Assembly (NCBI GenBank): GCA_043820655.1 | Contig: JBDRDO010000055.1 | Location: forward strand, 1-7,388 | DNA length: 7,388 nt | Origin: JAZDEL01 sp043820655 | GTDB lineage: Archaea; Iainarchaeota; Iainarchaeia; Iainarchaeales; JAZDEL01 | Reading direction: 5' to 3' | Shown here: positions 5,727 through 7,388 of the stretch, in pieces | Numbering within the stretch: position 1 is the stretch's first letter | Layout: each line of letters opens with the position of its first letter | Notes under the pieces: model-generated | The model's input: only the letters and a program-made list of their open reading frames with translations | The model's database searches: none | Told to the model about the DNA's origin: nothing | Translations under genes and position numbers: made by a program

Positions 5727-6668
5727 ATGCATGAAACAAAAATAGTTTTTTTGGGCACAAGCTGCAGCACCCCCACCAAGGGGCGCAACCTGAGCAGCGT
5801 AGCGCTTAGGAGGGAGGGGGAGTGGATTCTTTTTGACTGCCCGGAAGGAACGCAGAGGCAGATGATGGCTTCGGGCGTTTCGTACATGAAAATCCAGCAT
5901 ATTTTCATCTCGCACTTTCATGGCGATCATTTTCTCGGACTGCCGGGACTGCTTGCAACAATGAGCATGCACGGAAGAGATTATCCTTTGTTTGTTTACG
6001 GCCCGAAGGGAGTGGAGGCATGGGTAAAAAAGGCAATTGAGATGAGCATGCTCAGGGTTAACTTTGAGATAAAATGCATCGAGGTCGGGAAGAAGGGCGC
6101 TGTGCTTGAGGCAGAGGGCTTTACCGTGCGCGCATTTCCCCTGAAGCACGAGGTTCCGTGTTATGGCTATGTGTATGAGGAAAACGGGAAGGCAGGGGAA
6201 TTTGTGAGGGCAAAGGCCGAGGCGCTGGGAATTCCCGAGGGGCCGTTGTGGAGCAAACTGCAGAAAGGGGAAACCGTAAAGGCAAAAACCAAGGGCGGGA
6301 AGGGCGGGGCAAAGATGAAAACATTCAGGCCTGAGCAGGTCATGGATTATTCAAAGGCACGCACGGGGAAGAAACTTGCGATTGTTTGGGATACGCTGCC
6401 GAATAAAAGTTATTACAGCGCGATTAAGGGCGCGGATGTGCTTGTGCATGAGAGCTCGTTTATGGAAAAATTAAAATCACGGGCAATTGAGACAAGGCAC
6501 AGCACTGCACAGCAGGCGGGAAAAACAGCGGCGGAAACAGATGCAAAAAGGCTTTTCCTGATTCATATCTCCCCGAGGCATAAGGACGCGAAGAAGATGG
6601 AGAATGAGGCACGCGCTGAATTCGGGGACGTAACTGTTGCCGAGGATTTGATGGAAATTGAGCTGTGA
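5727..6668 (+). CDS. rnz: Ribonuclease Z (tRNA 3'-processing endonuclease)
   Basis: The enzyme cleaves tRNA precursors just after the discriminator base, using two zinc ions in a metallo-beta-lactamase fold. From ATG 5727 it is 313 residues, the usual short-form length. Signatures in order, numbered from the alternative GTG at 5718: FLGTS at 11-15; RNLSSVAL; FDCPEGTQRQMM at 39-50; zinc motif HFHGDH at 66-71; H144 in LKHEVPCYGYV; the flexible-arm (exosite) region GIPEGPLWSKLQKGETV at 171-187; D225 in VWDT; HESSF at 244-248; H261 in ETRHSTAQQAG; and LIHISPRH at 281-288. The usual (S/G)GDT around D225 is VWDT here. A Gly/Lys-rich stretch (about 187-201) enlarges the loop after the arm. Both starts fit: GTG 5718 suits leaderless spacing and ATG 5727 gives a normal N-terminus. 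It likely heads a transcript with the next gene. Confidence 0.95.
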   Translation: MHETKIVFLGTSCSTPTKGRNLSSVALRREGEWILFDCPEGTQRQMMASGVSYMKIQHIFISHFHGDHFLGLPGLLATMSMHGRDYPLFVYGPKGVEAWVKKAIEMSMLRVNFEIKCIEVGKKGAVLEAEGFTVRAFPLKHEVPCYGYVYEENGKAGEFVRAKAEALGIPEGPLWSKLQKGETVKAKTKGGKGGAKMKTFRPEQVMDYSKARTGKKLAIVWDTLPNKSYYSAIKGADVLVHESSFMEKLKSRAIETRHSTAQQAGKTAAETDAKRLFLIHISPRHKDAKKMENEARAEFGDVTVAEDLMEIEL

Positions 6669-6683
6669 ACTTGCGGGGCGAAC

Positions 6684-6688
6684 GTGAT
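6684..6688 (+). promoter_or_regulatory. Ribosome binding site of the nucleotidyltransferase gene
   Basis: GTGAT, complementary to the archaeal 16S 3' end (AUCACCUCC), lies 5 bp before ATG 6694. No convincing TATA box is seen in the 25-bp gap, so translation as the second gene of the RNase Z transcript is likely. Confidence 0.5.
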
Positions 6689-6693
6689 TTTCT

Positions 6694-7388
6694 ATGAAGG
6701 CTGTTGTTCTTGCGGCGGGAAAGGGCGTAAGGCTTAGGCCGCTTACCGATAAAATTCCGAAGGTTATGGTCAAGGTAAAGGGCGTGCCGCTGCTTGAGCA
6801 TGTGCTTATGCGGCTTGTTGATGCCGGCATTGAGGGATTTGAAATTATTGTGGGATACAAAAAAGAGGCGATTGTTGAATACTTCGGCAAGGTGTTTGCC
6901 GGCCTGCCGATAAATTACATTGAGCAGGATGAATTGCTCGGCACTGCGCATGCAATTGCGCTTGTGGAAGGCGGGGTTAGCGGAAACTTCCTTGTCGTTA
7001 ACGGCGATGTGCTTGTTGAAAGCACACTTTTCAGAAAGATGATGGAGGACGAGAACGACCCTTTGGAAGAGAGCGGATTTGACGCGCTTGTTGTCGGAAG
7101 GGAGGTTATTGATCCGTGGAGATACGGGGTGCTTGTTTATGAGGGGGAAATTCTGAAGGACATTGTTGAGAAGCCCGAGTACGGAACGCAAACAGGGAAT
7201 GTCATCAATGCGGGAATTTACAGGTTCAACGGGAAAATATTTCCCGCAATAAGGGAAACACAGGAAAGCGAGCGCGCGGAATTTGAGATTGTTGACAGCA
7301 TAAAACTGCTTATGAAAAGCGGGGGAAAGGCGGGCGTGCTCCTGTATGAAGGAACGTGCCTTGACATCGGGGATGCCGAGGATTTGAA
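6694..7388 (+). CDS. NDP-sugar pyrophosphorylase / sugar-1-phosphate nucleotidyltransferase, 3' end missing
   Basis: The first 231 residues are visible, and the reading frame is open to the window end. It shows the NTP_transferase fold: nucleotide-binding loop LAAGKGVRLRPLT at 6-18, PKVMVKVKG at 22-30 with Lys23, base-binding QDELLGTAHAI at 78-88, metal-binding Asp105 in VNGDV, RYGVL, VEKPE, and NVINAGIYRF. Such enzymes join a sugar 1-phosphate to an NTP (UTP or dTTP in this subgroup) and release pyrophosphate, supplying activated sugars for glycans or glycosylation. GxGxRLxPLT with GTAHAI fits the glucose-1-phosphate thymidylyl/uridylyl and archaeal GlmU-like enzymes. A C-terminal left-handed beta-helix with acetyltransferase activity, if present, would lie outside the window, so the exact substrate is open. 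The gene follows RNase Z by 25 bp and is likely cotranscribed. Confidence 0.9.
   Translation, partial: MKAVVLAAGKGVRLRPLTDKIPKVMVKVKGVPLLEHVLMRLVDAGIEGFEIIVGYKKEAIVEYFGKVFAGLPINYIEQDELLGTAHAIALVEGGVSGNFLVVNGDVLVESTLFRKMMEDENDPLEESGFDALVVGREVIDPWRYGVLVYEGEILKDIVEKPEYGTQTGNVINAGIYRFNGKIFPAIRETQESERAEFEIVDSIKLLMKSGGKAGVLLYEGTCLDIGDAEDL

Noticed and set aside
5616..6149. Long minus-strand reading frames opposite RNase Z and the nucleotidyltransferase (also 6460-7191)
   Set aside because: They lie opposite clearly conserved genes, and their translations show no recognisable domain. They are shadows of high-GC coding sequence.
1..7388. tRNA, rRNA, CRISPR array, insertion sequence or large repeats
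   Set aside because: Nothing resembling these was seen by eye on either strand. The only mobile feature is the intein and endonuclease cassette.

Overview
The window is archaeal and gene-dense. The support is a membrane-anchored LonB-type Lon protease, a DUF373 membrane protein (an archaea-centred family), TATA-type promoters placed about 27-30 bp before start codons (the leaderless-mRNA pattern), and a GTGAT Shine-Dalgarno match before an internal operon gene. Compact spacing and a small Cys-repeat membrane protein would suit a DPANN-type archaeon, but that placement is inference.

Layout, left to right. Positions 1-254 (minus) hold the N-terminal part of an SPFH/stomatin-like protein that runs off the window. 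It diverges from a complete DUF373 membrane protein at 376-1608 (plus). That gene ends 14 bp from the end of the convergent lon locus.

The lon locus (5209 down to 1623, minus strand) is the main feature. LonB is encoded in two separate genes. The first (4190-5209) carries Walker A, both membrane helices and the sequence up to GDVRHDPLQ, then continues into the N-terminal half of an intein (Cys1, TPEH block B) and stops. The last (1623-3065) begins with a short lysine-rich stretch and the C-terminal part of an intein (ending VHN). It then resumes LonB at Ser in SGGLGTPAH, with Walker B, sensors and the Ser-Lys peptidase. Between them, on the same strand, is a separate gene for a two-motif LAGLIDADG homing endonuclease (3104-4090). 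All three genes have stop codons between them and a TATA-like box at leaderless spacing. I read this as a fractured lonB whose product would be rebuilt by protein trans-splicing into a protein of about 652 residues, with the nuclease as a free-standing gene inside the split intein.

To the right, a divergent promoter region leads to a 122-residue membrane protein with three Cys/Cys-Tyr repeats (5312-5680). RNase Z follows (5727-6668), and then an NDP-sugar nucleotidyltransferase (6694 to the window end), apparently cotranscribed with RNase Z.

SPFH protein, DUF373 protein, LonB and the small anchored protein are all membrane-associated, so the left and centre may concern membrane protein quality control (inference). 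RNase Z (tRNA 3' processing) and the nucleotidyltransferase (sugar activation) are housekeeping genes. I saw no rRNA, tRNA, CRISPR array or insertion sequence. No gene-free stretch reaches 300 bp.
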